Positions 31,845-40,079 of a stretch of 40,116 bases of DNA are shown one piece after another (positions within the stretch are counted from its first letter, which is position 1; each line of letters opens with the position of its first letter). Below the pieces are notes generated by a model. It worked only from the letters and a program-made list of their open reading frames with translations, ran no database searches and had not been told where the DNA came from. Made by a program: the position numbers and the translations under genes. Source of the DNA: Caryophanales bacterium (GTDB lineage: Bacteria; Bacillota_I; Bacilli_A; RF39; UBA660); contig JAEEKZ010000050.1 of the NCBI GenBank assembly GCA_016288635.1, positions 1 to 40,116 of the forward strand, read 5' to 3'.

Positions 31845-32022
31845 ATTTTTCATCTTTTGTATTTAAACTATGTTTTACTCTATCTTTTTCTTCTGCACGT
31901 TTTCCATTGTTAAAACGTTCAACAGTACCAACTAAGTAGCCAGTTATACGACGAATTCTTTCAAATTCTACGCCCTCTCCTACTTGTTTTTTACTTTGAT
32001 TTACTTCTTGCTCTTTAGTCAT
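31843..32022 (-). CDS. 59-residue protein carrying the NrdD glycyl radical motif
   Basis: This ORF is absent from the track because it is below the length cut. It starts at ATG 32022, nine bases after an AAAGGAG that lies in the last codons of nrdD, and ends TAG at 31843. A short charged N-terminus is followed by FERIRRITGYLVGTVERFNNGK and RVKH. This matches the extreme C-terminal glycyl radical region of class III ribonucleotide reductases; Gly28 in RITGYL is the candidate radical site. The neighbouring NrdD ends just before such a region, so this piece should supply it in trans. It is in the same reading frame as nrdD, separated by one TAA and two codons. The alternative is a sequencing error or a stop mutation in a fused gene. 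Confidence 0.85.
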   Translation of the reverse strand: MTKEQEVNQSKKQVGEGVEFERIRRITGYLVGTVERFNNGKRAEEKDRVKHSLNTKDEK

Positions 32023-32028
32023 TTTTAA

Positions 32029-34350
32029 TTACTCCTTTCCTTCTAAATTTCTCAATATATCAACAGGAACTCCCTCGCCTGTTCTTCTACCACACTTAGG
32101 GCAAACGTCTTTAATAACGCCTACATATCCACATACGGGATCTCTATCTACTGGATGGTTAATTGCACCATATCCAATATTATTCTTTCTCATTAATCTA
32201 ACAACCGTTTCAAATGCTTCTAAGTTGTCGCTTGGATCTCCATCTAATTCAATATAACTAATATGACCTGCATTAGTTAATTCATGGAATGGTCCTTCTT
32301 TCTTTAATTTATTTGAAACACTTATATTGTAATATACTGGTACATGGAATGAGTTTGTATAGTAATCTCTATCAGTAACTCCTTTGATTTTTCCATATAT
32401 TGCTTTATCAATTTGAACAAATCTTCCACTTAGTCCTTCGGCAGGAGTTGCTAAGCATGTGAAGTTTAGTCCATATTTCTGAGCATATTCATCACATTTC
32501 TTTCTCATGTGTTTAATAATTTCAATTCCTAGTTTTTCAGCTTCTTCTGATTCACCATGATGTTCACCAATTAAAGCTTTTAAACATTCTGCTAAACCAA
32601 TAAATCCTATTGATAAAGTACCATGTTTTAAGATTTTCTTTAGTTTATCATTTGGTTTAAGTTTTTCGCTATCTAACCATACACCTTGACCCATTAGGAA
32701 TGGGAAGTTATAAACTCTACGATTGCATTGACATTCATATCTTTCTAGTAATTGATCTTTTACTAAATCCATAAGTTCATCTAAATCTTCATAGAATCCC
32801 TTGATGTCTGCTTTATCATGTTTTAATGGTCCAATAATACCATGTTTAATACCTAGTCTAGGTAAGTTTATTGATGTAAATGATAAATTACCTCTTCCTG
32901 GTGTTATAGCTTTAGATGGATCTGCAACGTTTGCTATAACTCTTGTACGGCATCCCATATAACATACTTCTGTACGATAATCGCCTTCTTTTAAATAGGC
33001 TTTATTATATGGAGCATCTAAGAAACTCCAGTTAGGGAATAATCTCTTTGCAGATACTCTTAAACTTAATTTAAATAAATCATAGTTAGGATCTTCAGGA
33101 TTATAGTTTACTCCCTCTTTTACTTTGAAGATTGAAATTGGGAATATTGGTGTTTCACCATGGCCTAATCCTGCTTCAACTGCTAACATATAATTTCTCG
33201 TAACCATTCTGCCTTCTGGTGAAATATCAGTACCAAAGTTAATTGATGAGAATGGTACTTGAGCGCCCGCTCTAGAATGCATTGTATTTAGATTATGTAC
33301 GAATGCTTCCATTGCTTGATAAGTTCTCTTTTCAGTTTTTTGTAGAGATTTTTCAATAGCCATTCTAAATAATCTTTTTAATACTTCTGATTCTTTATAA
33401 TATTTTTCAAAATATTCTTCTTTTATATCGATTGTTTCAACATCCATAATGTCTTTTTCAAGACCTTTTATAGCTATTAAATCAGTAAAATCATATAAAT
33501 CTAAGAAATCAATGATTGTAGCTTTTAAAATCTTACGGAATGATTTTAAAACACCTGGAGCTAAATAATAATCAAATGCTGGAATAGACTGTCCACCATG
33601 TTGATCATTTTGGTTACTTTGAATAGCTATTGCTGCTAATGCAGAATAACTCATAATGTCATTTGGTGCTCTTAAATGTCCATGTCCAGTTGAGAATCCA
33701 TTCTTAAATAACTTATTTAAATCAATTTGCATACATGTTGTTGTGCCCATTGGCCAGAAATCCATATCATGAATATGAATATCACCATCATCATGAGCAT
33801 CAGCAAATTTTTTCTTCATTAAATAGTCTTTAGCAAATTCTCTTGATACAGTTGAACCATATTGCAACATAGTACCCATAGCAGTATCACCATCTATGTT
33901 AGCATTTTCTCTTTTTGTATCATCTTCTGCAGCACTCTTTAATCCTAATCCTTCAAGAGTTTTTAAGAATTTATGTACTTTTTTATCATACATAAACATT
34001 TCTCTTGATTGATTTCTTTTTTCGCGATATTCAGAGAATGATTTATAAACATCATCGTATTTAAGTTTTTGTAATTGCTTTTCAATGATGTTTTGTATCT
34101 CCTCAATCTTTATTTTATCCTTATCAACATAATCTTTTTCTATTTCTTTAATAACTGCTTTAAAAACTTTTTGAATATCAGCTTCTGTATATTTTGCTTT
34201 TTCGATGTCTTCACCATCTTCATCTTTAGCAATTATAGTTACGCTGTCAAATCCTTTTTTTATAGCAATAGCAACCTTAGTAGAATTAAAATCTACTTTA
34301 GTTCCATTTCTTTTTACTACTTTTATATTTTTTAATACTTCACTTTCCAT
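32029..34350 (-). CDS. nrdD: Anaerobic ribonucleoside-triphosphate reductase, large part lacking the glycyl radical motif
   Basis: The 773-residue protein has an N-terminal ATP-cone (KVVKRNGTKVDFNSTKVAIAIKKGF, about 9-100) for allosteric control. The class III catalytic barrel follows, with HIHDMDFW, QIDLNKLF, AFVHNLNTMHSRAGAQVPF and the probable thiyl cysteine in VCYMGCRTRV. The C-terminal zinc region reads DRDPVCGYVG...CPKCGRR, with one of the four usual cysteines replaced by Asp, and stops at NLEGKE. The glycyl radical loop that normally follows is on the 59-aa ORF downstream. It makes deoxyribonucleotides without oxygen, after activation by NrdG, which is not in this window. A promoter and two palindromes lie upstream. 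Confidence 0.95.
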   Translation of the reverse strand: MESEVLKNIKVVKRNGTKVDFNSTKVAIAIKKGFDSVTIIAKDEDGEDIEKAKYTEADIQKVFKAVIKEIEKDYVDKDKIKIEEIQNIIEKQLQKLKYDDVYKSFSEYREKRNQSREMFMYDKKVHKFLKTLEGLGLKSAAEDDTKRENANIDGDTAMGTMLQYGSTVSREFAKDYLMKKKFADAHDDGDIHIHDMDFWPMGTTTCMQIDLNKLFKNGFSTGHGHLRAPNDIMSYSALAAIAIQSNQNDQHGGQSIPAFDYYLAPGVLKSFRKILKATIIDFLDLYDFTDLIAIKGLEKDIMDVETIDIKEEYFEKYYKESEVLKRLFRMAIEKSLQKTEKRTYQAMEAFVHNLNTMHSRAGAQVPFSSINFGTDISPEGRMVTRNYMLAVEAGLGHGETPIFPISIFKVKEGVNYNPEDPNYDLFKLSLRVSAKRLFPNWSFLDAPYNKAYLKEGDYRTEVCYMGCRTRVIANVADPSKAITPGRGNLSFTSINLPRLGIKHGIIGPLKHDKADIKGFYEDLDELMDLVKDQLLERYECQCNRRVYNFPFLMGQGVWLDSEKLKPNDKLKKILKHGTLSIGFIGLAECLKALIGEHHGESEEAEKLGIEIIKHMRKKCDEYAQKYGLNFTCLATPAEGLSGRFVQIDKAIYGKIKGVTDRDYYTNSFHVPVYYNISVSNKLKKEGPFHELTNAGHISYIELDGDPSDNLEAFETVVRLMRKNNIGYGAINHPVDRDPVCGYVGVIKDVCPKCGRRTGEGVPVDILRNLEGKE

Positions 34351-34379
34351 ATTTTTGTTCCTCCTATCTGTACATTAAA

Positions 34380-34408
34380 ATTGTATAATGCTTTTTGGAT
34401 AAATTCAA
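34380..34408 (-). promoter_or_regulatory. Promoter of nrdD
   Basis: On the minus strand: TTGAAT (34403-34408), a 17-base spacer, TACAAT (34380-34385), about 30 bases upstream of the nrdD ATG, which has an AGGAGG. Confidence 0.65.
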
Positions 34409-34449
34409 CAAAATTTCGAATTTTACAAAAAAATGTAAATTTATTTTTT

Positions 34450-34463
34450 GGCGTATTTATGCC
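34450..34463. promoter_or_regulatory. Upstream palindrome, copy 1 (candidate NrdR-like operator)
   Basis: GGCGTATTTATGCC, a near palindrome in the 232-base gap between nrdD and rpe. It differs in two bases from the perfect copy 53 bases further upstream. It sits about 40 bases beyond the -35 of nrdD. Also in this gap are an AAAATTTCGAATTTT palindrome near 34410 and TTTACA/TGTAAA repeats around 34425. Confidence 0.45.
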
Positions 34464-34502
34464 TTTTATTTTTTTAATAAAATCGTAAAATTGCTTATTT
34501 TT

Positions 34503-34516
34503 GGCATATATATGCC
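34503..34516. promoter_or_regulatory. Upstream palindrome, copy 2 (candidate NrdR-like operator)
   Basis: GGCATATATATGCC is perfectly palindromic, and is flanked by T5 and A5 that extend the symmetry. The distance of 53 bases to copy 1 is close to five helical turns, as would suit a cooperative repressor such as NrdR. The half-site differs from the usual ACACTATATA-type NrdR box. Confidence 0.5.
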
Positions 34517-34521
34517 AAAAA

Positions 34522-34552
34522 ATAAAAAAGACAAATTATACACAAATTTGTC
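34522..34552 (-). terminator. Intrinsic terminator of the rlmN-rpe operon
   Basis: GACAAATT/AATTTGTC (34530-34537, 34545-34552), then a T-rich tail on the minus strand. It separates rpe from the nrdD control region. Confidence 0.8.
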
Positions 34553-34582
34553 ATTTTTTTATTTTTTAAGAAAAACGTTTTT

Positions 34583-35209
34583 TTATTTTTTTAGTTTTTC
34601 AATTTGTTTTTCTGGATCATCTGCTTTACATACATAAGATCCTGACACTAAATCATCAACGTAATTTTTAACTAATTTAGCGGTATCTTCGTTAATACCT
34701 CCATCAATATTTATTGTAAAGTTTAGATTAGCCTCTTTACGATATTTTACTATCTGCTTTAATTTATCAATTGTTTCCATCATAAATGATTGGCCACCAG
34801 CACCAGGAATAACACTCATAACAAGAATCTTATCTACATATGGATAATACTTCTTCATTAATTCCAAATCATCCCATGGGTTAATAACTAGTCCAACTCT
34901 AAATCCCTTTTTTCTAATTTGCTCTAAATCATTTAGAAAGTAAGAATTATAATTTATATATATTATTCTTACATTTAAACCTTTAAAATGATCTACATAC
35001 TTTAAAGGATTTTTAACCATGAAATGAACATCTAATGGTTTTTCACAATATTGTAGGTATTTCCACATTCTTGCACCAATATTTTTATTTTCAACAAATT
35101 TACCATCCATTAAATCAACGTGAATAAAATCTGCGGATGATTTGTTAATCATATCAATTGTTTGCCCAGTGGTACGTTTACTACTTAAAAAGCTTACTGC
35201 GACTTTCAT
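34583..35209 (-). CDS. rpe: Ribulose-phosphate 3-epimerase
   Basis: The 208-residue TIM-barrel enzyme has the metal ligands in place: HVDLMDGKFV (His and Asp), DVHFMV (His), and NIDGGI (Asp). The phosphate-binding VMSVIPGAGGQSF follows the family pattern VMxVxPGFGGQ. The region normally reading HxEA is YINYNSYF, a departure from most members. It interconverts ribulose-5-phosphate and xylulose-5-phosphate in the pentose phosphate pathway. It overlaps rsgA by 29 bases and has AGGAG before ATG. rpe following rsgA is the usual Bacillota order. Confidence 0.92.
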   Translation of the reverse strand: MKVAVSFLSSKRTTGQTIDMINKSSADFIHVDLMDGKFVENKNIGARMWKYLQYCEKPLDVHFMVKNPLKYVDHFKGLNVRIIYINYNSYFLNDLEQIRKKGFRVGLVINPWDDLELMKKYYPYVDKILVMSVIPGAGGQSFMMETIDKLKQIVKYRKEANLNFTINIDGGINEDTAKLVKNYVDDLVSGSYVCKADDPEKQIEKLKK

Positions 35210-36032
35210 AACACTCCTCTAAAATAATTAAATAATCTTCATATCTTTCTTTTTTCACTAAACCATCTAATACAGCTTTATGTAAATTGCAATTGTCTTT
35301 ATGAACGCAATCTCTGAACTGACATGGATATTTACTAAATTCAACGAAGTAATGTCTTAATTCAGTTGGTTCTATCTTGTTAATATCTAATGCACTAAAT
35401 CCCGGAGTATCCATGATACGCACTTTATTAACAACATGTATCTCAACATTTCTTGTTGTATGTACACCACGTCCCAGGCTTTCACTAACGGCCTTCGTTT
35501 CAATGTTTTTAGTCTCATCAAGCATATTAATCAAAGTTGACTTTCCTGCGCCTGATTGGCCTATTAAAACGACTGTTTTATTTTCTAAATACTTTAAAAT
35601 ATTCTCTTTATCAGAATTGGCAAACACTTTATAGCCAATAGATTGATAATAATCCATGGTTTCTTTAACATCTTTTAGTTCATTATCATTTAATAGGTCT
35701 AGTTTGCTAAATATTAAAACAGGTTCTACTCCATTACTTTCACATAATACTATTTGCTTATCCAATAATAATAAAGATAAAGCCGGTATTTGAGTACTAG
35801 TTACAATTATTCCGGCATCAATATTTGATACTCTTGGCCTTTCTAGTTCATTAGTTCTTTCTAATATGTCTTCAATAATCTTTGTTTCAGGATTAATAAT
35901 TACTCTATCACCGACTAAAGGAGTAAGCTTATCTAATCTAAACTTACCCCTTGGTTGGCATGTAATTATTTCATTATCGACTAAACAATCATATTGATTA
36001 CTTATATTTTTTACGATAATTCCATTTTTCAT
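35181..36032 (-). CDS. rsgA: Ribosome small subunit-dependent GTPase A
   Basis: The 283-residue, circularly permuted GTPase has an N-terminal OB fold, then a G4-like SKLDL motif first, followed by G1 GQSGAGKST and G3 DTPGFSALD. A C-terminal zinc finger has CQFRDCVHKDNC. RsgA (YloQ/CpgA) helps 30S subunit maturation. Its start codon overlaps the stop of the kinase gene as TAATG, so translation is coupled. It is a little shorter than Bacillus CpgA (about 298), but complete. Confidence 0.95.
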   Translation of the reverse strand: MKNGIIVKNISNQYDCLVDNEIITCQPRGKFRLDKLTPLVGDRVIINPETKIIEDILERTNELERPRVSNIDAGIIVTSTQIPALSLLLLDKQIVLCESNGVEPVLIFSKLDLLNDNELKDVKETMDYYQSIGYKVFANSDKENILKYLENKTVVLIGQSGAGKSTLINMLDETKNIETKAVSESLGRGVHTTRNVEIHVVNKVRIMDTPGFSALDINKIEPTELRHYFVEFSKYPCQFRDCVHKDNCNLHKAVLDGLVKKERYEDYLIILEECYESRSKLFK

Positions 36033-37963
36033 TAAAAATCATTCTCATCTTCAGCAGGTACGTCATCTGCATTTACATCCGGATCAACATCTCCAGTTGG
36101 ATCATTAACCAAATTGATATAAATCTTAATGGTTAACGCTGGGTTAACTGTTGTTCCCTCAATAACGTTTTGCTTATAGATTGCACCTTCTTCATATTCT
36201 TCGAGAACTTGTGTTACATAATTAATTTGTAGTTTATCGACAGGAACATCGTTTTGATAACACCATTCTTTAATATCATCAATAGAATATCCTTTAGTAA
36301 AGTCAGGATACTTATTAATTACTTTAGGTAACTCAAATTTAATCGTATCTCCAGCTTCTAGATATGTTCCAGGATCTCTATTTTGACCAACAATAGTTCC
36401 TTCTTCAGCTTTCTTATCTTTATTAAGTTCTACATAAGTATAAGTAACAACTATTCCTTTAGCTTCAAGACTACCTTTTACTTCATTGTAATTCTTACCA
36501 GTGTAATCTATTACTTCAATTTGGCTAGATCCTGTTGATACATATAATGTTACTTCATAGCCCTTCTTACGTTTTAATCCTGCAGCAGGATTTGTCTTTA
36601 TAACATGGTCTTCCTCAACTTTTGAACTTGCTTGGTTAATTTGTTTATCAGAAACCATAAAGCCAGCATCTTGTAAAATTTGTATTGCTTCTGAGGCTTT
36701 CTTATTAGTTACATCTGGAATATACGCTTGCTTAGAAGCATTTATTCTAGGTATTAAGACAACAATTGAAGTAATTAAAACAACGATTGTTGTAAAGATA
36801 CTAAGTAATACTACTAAGATTTTATTTTGCTTCTTATTTTCATTTCTAAATAATCTTTTAGCAATTAGCTTTTGATCTTCTTCTGTTAGAGTATTAGTTA
36901 ACTCCTCAATACGAAGTTCTTCAGCTTCTTCAATTTCTTTCTTAGTCTTTTTCTTTTCTTTTGGCGGCTTCTTTGCGGCTTTTTCAGCAGCTTTTTCCGC
37001 TTTTTTAGCTTCTTTTTCCATTTTTTTCTTTTCTTTTGGATCCATATCATCCTCAAGTTTATCTTCTGGAACTTTTAAAGTTTTATCTGTAAATCCTGTT
37101 TCAGGATATTTTAAAACTATTTTAGCTTCATGCTCTCTTGATTCATCTAAGCATGTCTTTAAATCCTCATGCATTTCTCTTGCATCAGTATATCTATTCT
37201 TAGGATTCTTTGCAGTAGCTCTAATAATGATATTTTCTAATGCTTGAGGTACTGTAGAGATTTCTTCTCTTACAGATGGCATAGGCTCTTTTAAGTGTTT
37301 TAGAGCTATTTCTACGGCATTATCACCTTTAAATGGTAATTTGCCTGTTAATAACTCATACATCATTATACCGATTGAATAAACATCGCTTTGTAACGTT
37401 GCCTTTTCACCACTTGCTTGTTCAGGAGGTAAATAATGAACACTACCCATGACTGAATTTGTTTGTGTCAATTGAGTTGAATTTAAGGCAACTGCAATAC
37501 CAAAGTCAGTAATTTTAACTAAGCCATTATCTAACATTAAGATATTTTGTGGTTTAATATCTCTATGAATTATATAGGAATCATGAGCAACACTTAACCC
37601 ATTAGTTATTTGTAGTGCTATATCAACAACTTCACTAACTGTTAATTTGCCACGTTTTCTTAGTATTTGTTTTAAATGCTTTCCTTCAATATATTCCATG
37701 ACAATGTAGTATTCGCCATTATCTTCACCAACATCATATACTTCAACAATATTAGGATTAGATAAACTAGATGCTGCTAGTGCTTCTCTTCTGAAACGTC
37801 TAACAAACTTTTCATCTGTTGCTAGATCTCCCCTTAGGACTTTAACAGCAACATTTCTATCCAATATTACATCGTAAGCTAGGTAGACATTTGCCATTCC
37901 ACCTTCGCCAATCGACTTGATTATTTGGTATCTATCACTAATTTTTTGACCCTTCATTATCAT
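36032..37963 (-). CDS. prkC: PASTA-domain Ser/Thr protein kinase (PrkC/Stk)
   Basis: In this 643-residue protein the kinase domain spans about 10-270, with the GEGGMANVY glycine loop, VAVKVL lysine, HRDIKPQN catalytic loop and DFGIA. A long Lys/Glu-rich juxtamembrane segment (about 285-370) is followed by one membrane segment (ILVVLLSIFTTIVVLITSIVVLIP, about 382-405). Three extracellular PASTA repeats then follow, and an acidic tail. PASTA domains bind muropeptides or lipid II; the kinase controls wall growth and division. It starts as ATGA overlapping the PP2C stop. An alternative start two codons downstream (MKGQK) is possible. Confidence 0.96.
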   Translation of the reverse strand: MIMKGQKISDRYQIIKSIGEGGMANVYLAYDVILDRNVAVKVLRGDLATDEKFVRRFRREALAASSLSNPNIVEVYDVGEDNGEYYIVMEYIEGKHLKQILRKRGKLTVSEVVDIALQITNGLSVAHDSYIIHRDIKPQNILMLDNGLVKITDFGIAVALNSTQLTQTNSVMGSVHYLPPEQASGEKATLQSDVYSIGIMMYELLTGKLPFKGDNAVEIALKHLKEPMPSVREEISTVPQALENIIIRATAKNPKNRYTDAREMHEDLKTCLDESREHEAKIVLKYPETGFTDKTLKVPEDKLEDDMDPKEKKKMEKEAKKAEKAAEKAAKKPPKEKKKTKKEIEEAEELRIEELTNTLTEEDQKLIAKRLFRNENKKQNKILVVLLSIFTTIVVLITSIVVLIPRINASKQAYIPDVTNKKASEAIQILQDAGFMVSDKQINQASSKVEEDHVIKTNPAAGLKRKKGYEVTLYVSTGSSQIEVIDYTGKNYNEVKGSLEAKGIVVTYTYVELNKDKKAEEGTIVGQNRDPGTYLEAGDTIKFELPKVINKYPDFTKGYSIDDIKEWCYQNDVPVDKLQINYVTQVLEEYEEGAIYKQNVIEGTTVNPALTIKIYINLVNDPTGDVDPDVNADDVPAEDENDF

Positions 37964-38718
37964 TTGCTTTCATCACCCTCAATAAATAAGCAAGCTATTG
38001 AAATGTTATCATTCTTATTTGTTTCTGTGCCTCTAGCTTTGCATTTTTTTATTAATTTACCAACCTTACCCTCTACGCTTAATTTATTATCATTTAATAC
38101 TCTTTCGATTTGATCATCAGATAACATATCTGTTAAGCCATCGCTACATAATAATATTGCATCACCGATTTCAACGTCTTTTAAATCGATTTCGCCACTA
38201 TCGCCAATATTACCAAGTGCTCTTGTTACGCAATGCTTTTTTGGATGAGCTTTAGCTTCTTCTTCAGATATTTCACCACTCTCAACTAAGTATCTTACAA
38301 AGTTATGTGGTTTAGTTACTGGATATAATTTTTCATTCTTTAATACATATGCCATTGAATCACCAACATTTCCCACCAAAAGGAAATCTTTGGTTAAAAT
38401 AGCAATTACAATAGTTGTAGCCATTGATTCAGCATCTTTATGGTTTTCTGCATACTCTCTTATCTTAGCATGTGCTTTCTTAACATTCTCACTGATCCAG
38501 TTAACAGCTTCATCTCTTGTTCCAACACTAACCAATCTAGTAAATTCTCTTCCCATATGTGTTAATACGATTGATGAAGCAACTTCTCCTTTGTTGTAGC
38601 CACCCAATCCGTCTGCAACTAACATCATATGTTCGCCAGACTTATTTGATAATATGCAAACACTATCTTCATTAAGTGTTCTATCACCATCATCTGTTGC
38701 ATAAAAAGACTTAATCAT
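37960..38718 (-). CDS. prpC: PP2C-family phosphatase (PrpC/Stp)
   Basis: The 252-residue PP2C enzyme has the metal aspartates: LVADGLGGYNKGEVAS, VGNVGDSMAYVL, LLCSDGLTDML and NKNDNISIACL. It reverses the neighbouring kinase. TGA is its stop, overlapped by the kinase's ATG. It overlaps rlmN by eight bases, with GAAGGTGA before ATG inside rlmN's end. Confidence 0.96.
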   Translation of the reverse strand: MIKSFYATDDGDRTLNEDSVCILSNKSGEHMMLVADGLGGYNKGEVASSIVLTHMGREFTRLVSVGTRDEAVNWISENVKKAHAKIREYAENHKDAESMATTIVIAILTKDFLLVGNVGDSMAYVLKNEKLYPVTKPHNFVRYLVESGEISEEEAKAHPKKHCVTRALGNIGDSGEIDLKDVEIGDAILLCSDGLTDMLSDDQIERVLNDNKLSVEGKVGKLIKKCKARGTETNKNDNISIACLFIEGDESK

Positions 38719-39736
38719 TTAAATCACCTTCATACTTGCTTCTTAATTGACCACATGCCGCGGAAATCTTTCCGCCAAACTCTCTTCTTACAGTTACATT
38801 AATACCTTGCTTTTTTAAGGTATCATAGAACATGTCGATTGACTTACTTTTCTCAAAATCATTGGCATTTGTTTCATTGTAAGGGATTAAGTTTACATAC
38901 GCATTTAATCCTTTAAGTAAATTTGCTAATTCAAGTGCACATTCTTTACTATCATTAACTGCATTAAGCATAACATATTCAATGGTTATTCGTCTACCTG
39001 TTTTAGTGATATACGCTTTAATTTCGTCAATAAGTTTACTCAAATTATACACTTTGTTTATTGGCATTAATTTACTTCGCAAATCATTATTTGGTGCATG
39101 TAATGAAATAGCTAAATTAACTTGGAATGGTAACTCACCGAATTCTTTGATTTTAGGTATTATTCCACAGGTTGATACCGTTATGTGTCTTGAACCCATT
39201 CCTATACCCTTTGGTTCATTCATGATAGTTATGAATTTAACCACATTATCAAAGTTATCAAATGGTTCACCTATTCCCATCATTACGATGCTATCTATTT
39301 TTTGACCTATATATTTTTCAATTAATAATATTTGTTCTACGATTTCATAGGCTTCTAAGTTTCTTTTCTTGCCAAATCTACCTGATTCGCAAAATGCACA
39401 GTGCATATTGCAACCAACTTGACTTGATACGCAAACACTTAGCCCATAATCGTGATACATTAATACAGCCTCGATATGCTCTCCATCCGTTAATTCAAAT
39501 AAGAACTTCTTAGTTAACTTATCTTCCTCAACATTAATGATCTTTATCCAGTCAAATTGAAAGTTTTTTTCTAATACCTCAATTGATTTATTAGAGATAT
39601 TGCTCATCTCTTTAAATGAAAAAATACGATGCTTATAAATCCACTCATAAATTTGAGTAGCCTTAAACTTTTTTTCACCCAACTGAACAAGTTCATTCTC
39701 GAGTTCTAATTTTGTGTAATTCATTATATTATTCAT
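38711..39736 (-). CDS. rlmN: Dual-specificity RNA methyltransferase RlmN
   Basis: The 341-residue radical SAM enzyme has the Fe-S motif CNMHCAFC, the GxGEP-like MMGIGEPFDN, STCGIIPKI, and the second catalytic cysteine in SAACGQL. It methylates C2 of adenosine in 23S rRNA (A2503) and some tRNAs. It heads the five-gene operon through prpC, prkC, rsgA and rpe, a common Bacillota order. ATG 39736 has no Shine-Dalgarno and is six bases after a TAAAAT box, so the message is probably leaderless. Confidence 0.95.
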   Translation of the reverse strand: MNNIMNYTKLELENELVQLGEKKFKATQIYEWIYKHRIFSFKEMSNISNKSIEVLEKNFQFDWIKIINVEEDKLTKKFLFELTDGEHIEAVLMYHDYGLSVCVSSQVGCNMHCAFCESGRFGKKRNLEAYEIVEQILLIEKYIGQKIDSIVMMGIGEPFDNFDNVVKFITIMNEPKGIGMGSRHITVSTCGIIPKIKEFGELPFQVNLAISLHAPNNDLRSKLMPINKVYNLSKLIDEIKAYITKTGRRITIEYVMLNAVNDSKECALELANLLKGLNAYVNLIPYNETNANDFEKSKSIDMFYDTLKKQGINVTVRREFGGKISAACGQLRSKYEGDLND

Positions 39737-39742
39737 AATAGT

Positions 39743-39748
39743 ATTTTA
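39743..39748 (-). promoter_or_regulatory. -10 box giving a leaderless rlmN operon transcript
   Basis: TAAAAT on the minus strand, six bases before the rlmN ATG. TGGAAA lies 17 bases upstream as a -35 candidate. Confidence 0.55.
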
Positions 39749-39786
39749 TCAAATTTTCTAATATTTTTCCATAGTTTAGAAGAATT

Positions 39787-39810
39787 AAAAAAAAGCCTTT
39801 AAAAGGCTTA
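39787..39810 (-). terminator. Intrinsic terminator of the tRNA cluster
   Basis: AAGCCTT/AAGGCTT (39793-39799, 39803-39809), T run on the minus strand. It separates the tRNAs from rlmN. Confidence 0.75.
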
Positions 39811-39819
39811 TTTTTAAAA

Positions 39820-39895
39820 TGGTGTCCTGTACGCGATTTGAACGCGTGACCCTTTGATTAAAAGTCAAATGCTCTACCTACTGAGCTAACAGGAC
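39820..39895 (-). tRNA. tRNA-Lys(TTT)
   Basis: A complete 76-base cloverleaf with encoded CCA. The acceptor GTCCTGT/ACAGGAC pairs perfectly; the loop CTTTTAA gives TTT. Confidence 0.96.
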
Positions 39896-39907
39896 ATACT
39901 ATAAAAT

Positions 39908-39983
39908 TGGCTGTCTCGGATGGATTCGAACCATCGGAATGTCAGAGTCAAAGTCTGATGCCTTACCACTTGGCTACGAGACA
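39908..39983 (-). tRNA. tRNA-Gln(TTG)
   Basis: A complete 76-base cloverleaf with encoded CCA. The acceptor TGTCTCG/CGAGACA, loop CTTTGAC, anticodon TTG. The unpaired 3' discriminator is G. Confidence 0.95.
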
Positions 39984-39988
39984 ATAAG

Positions 39989-40072
39989 TGGTGGAGGGAC
40001 ATAGATTTGAACTATGGAACCCGAAGGAACAGATTTACAGTCTGCCGCGTTTGACCACTTCGCTATCCCTCC
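39989..40072 (-). tRNA. tRNA-Tyr(GTA)
   Basis: An 84-base class II tRNA with a long variable arm and encoded CCA. The acceptor GGAGGGA/TCCCTCC and loop around CTGTAAA give GTA. Confidence 0.95.
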
Positions 40073-40079
40073 ATAAAAA

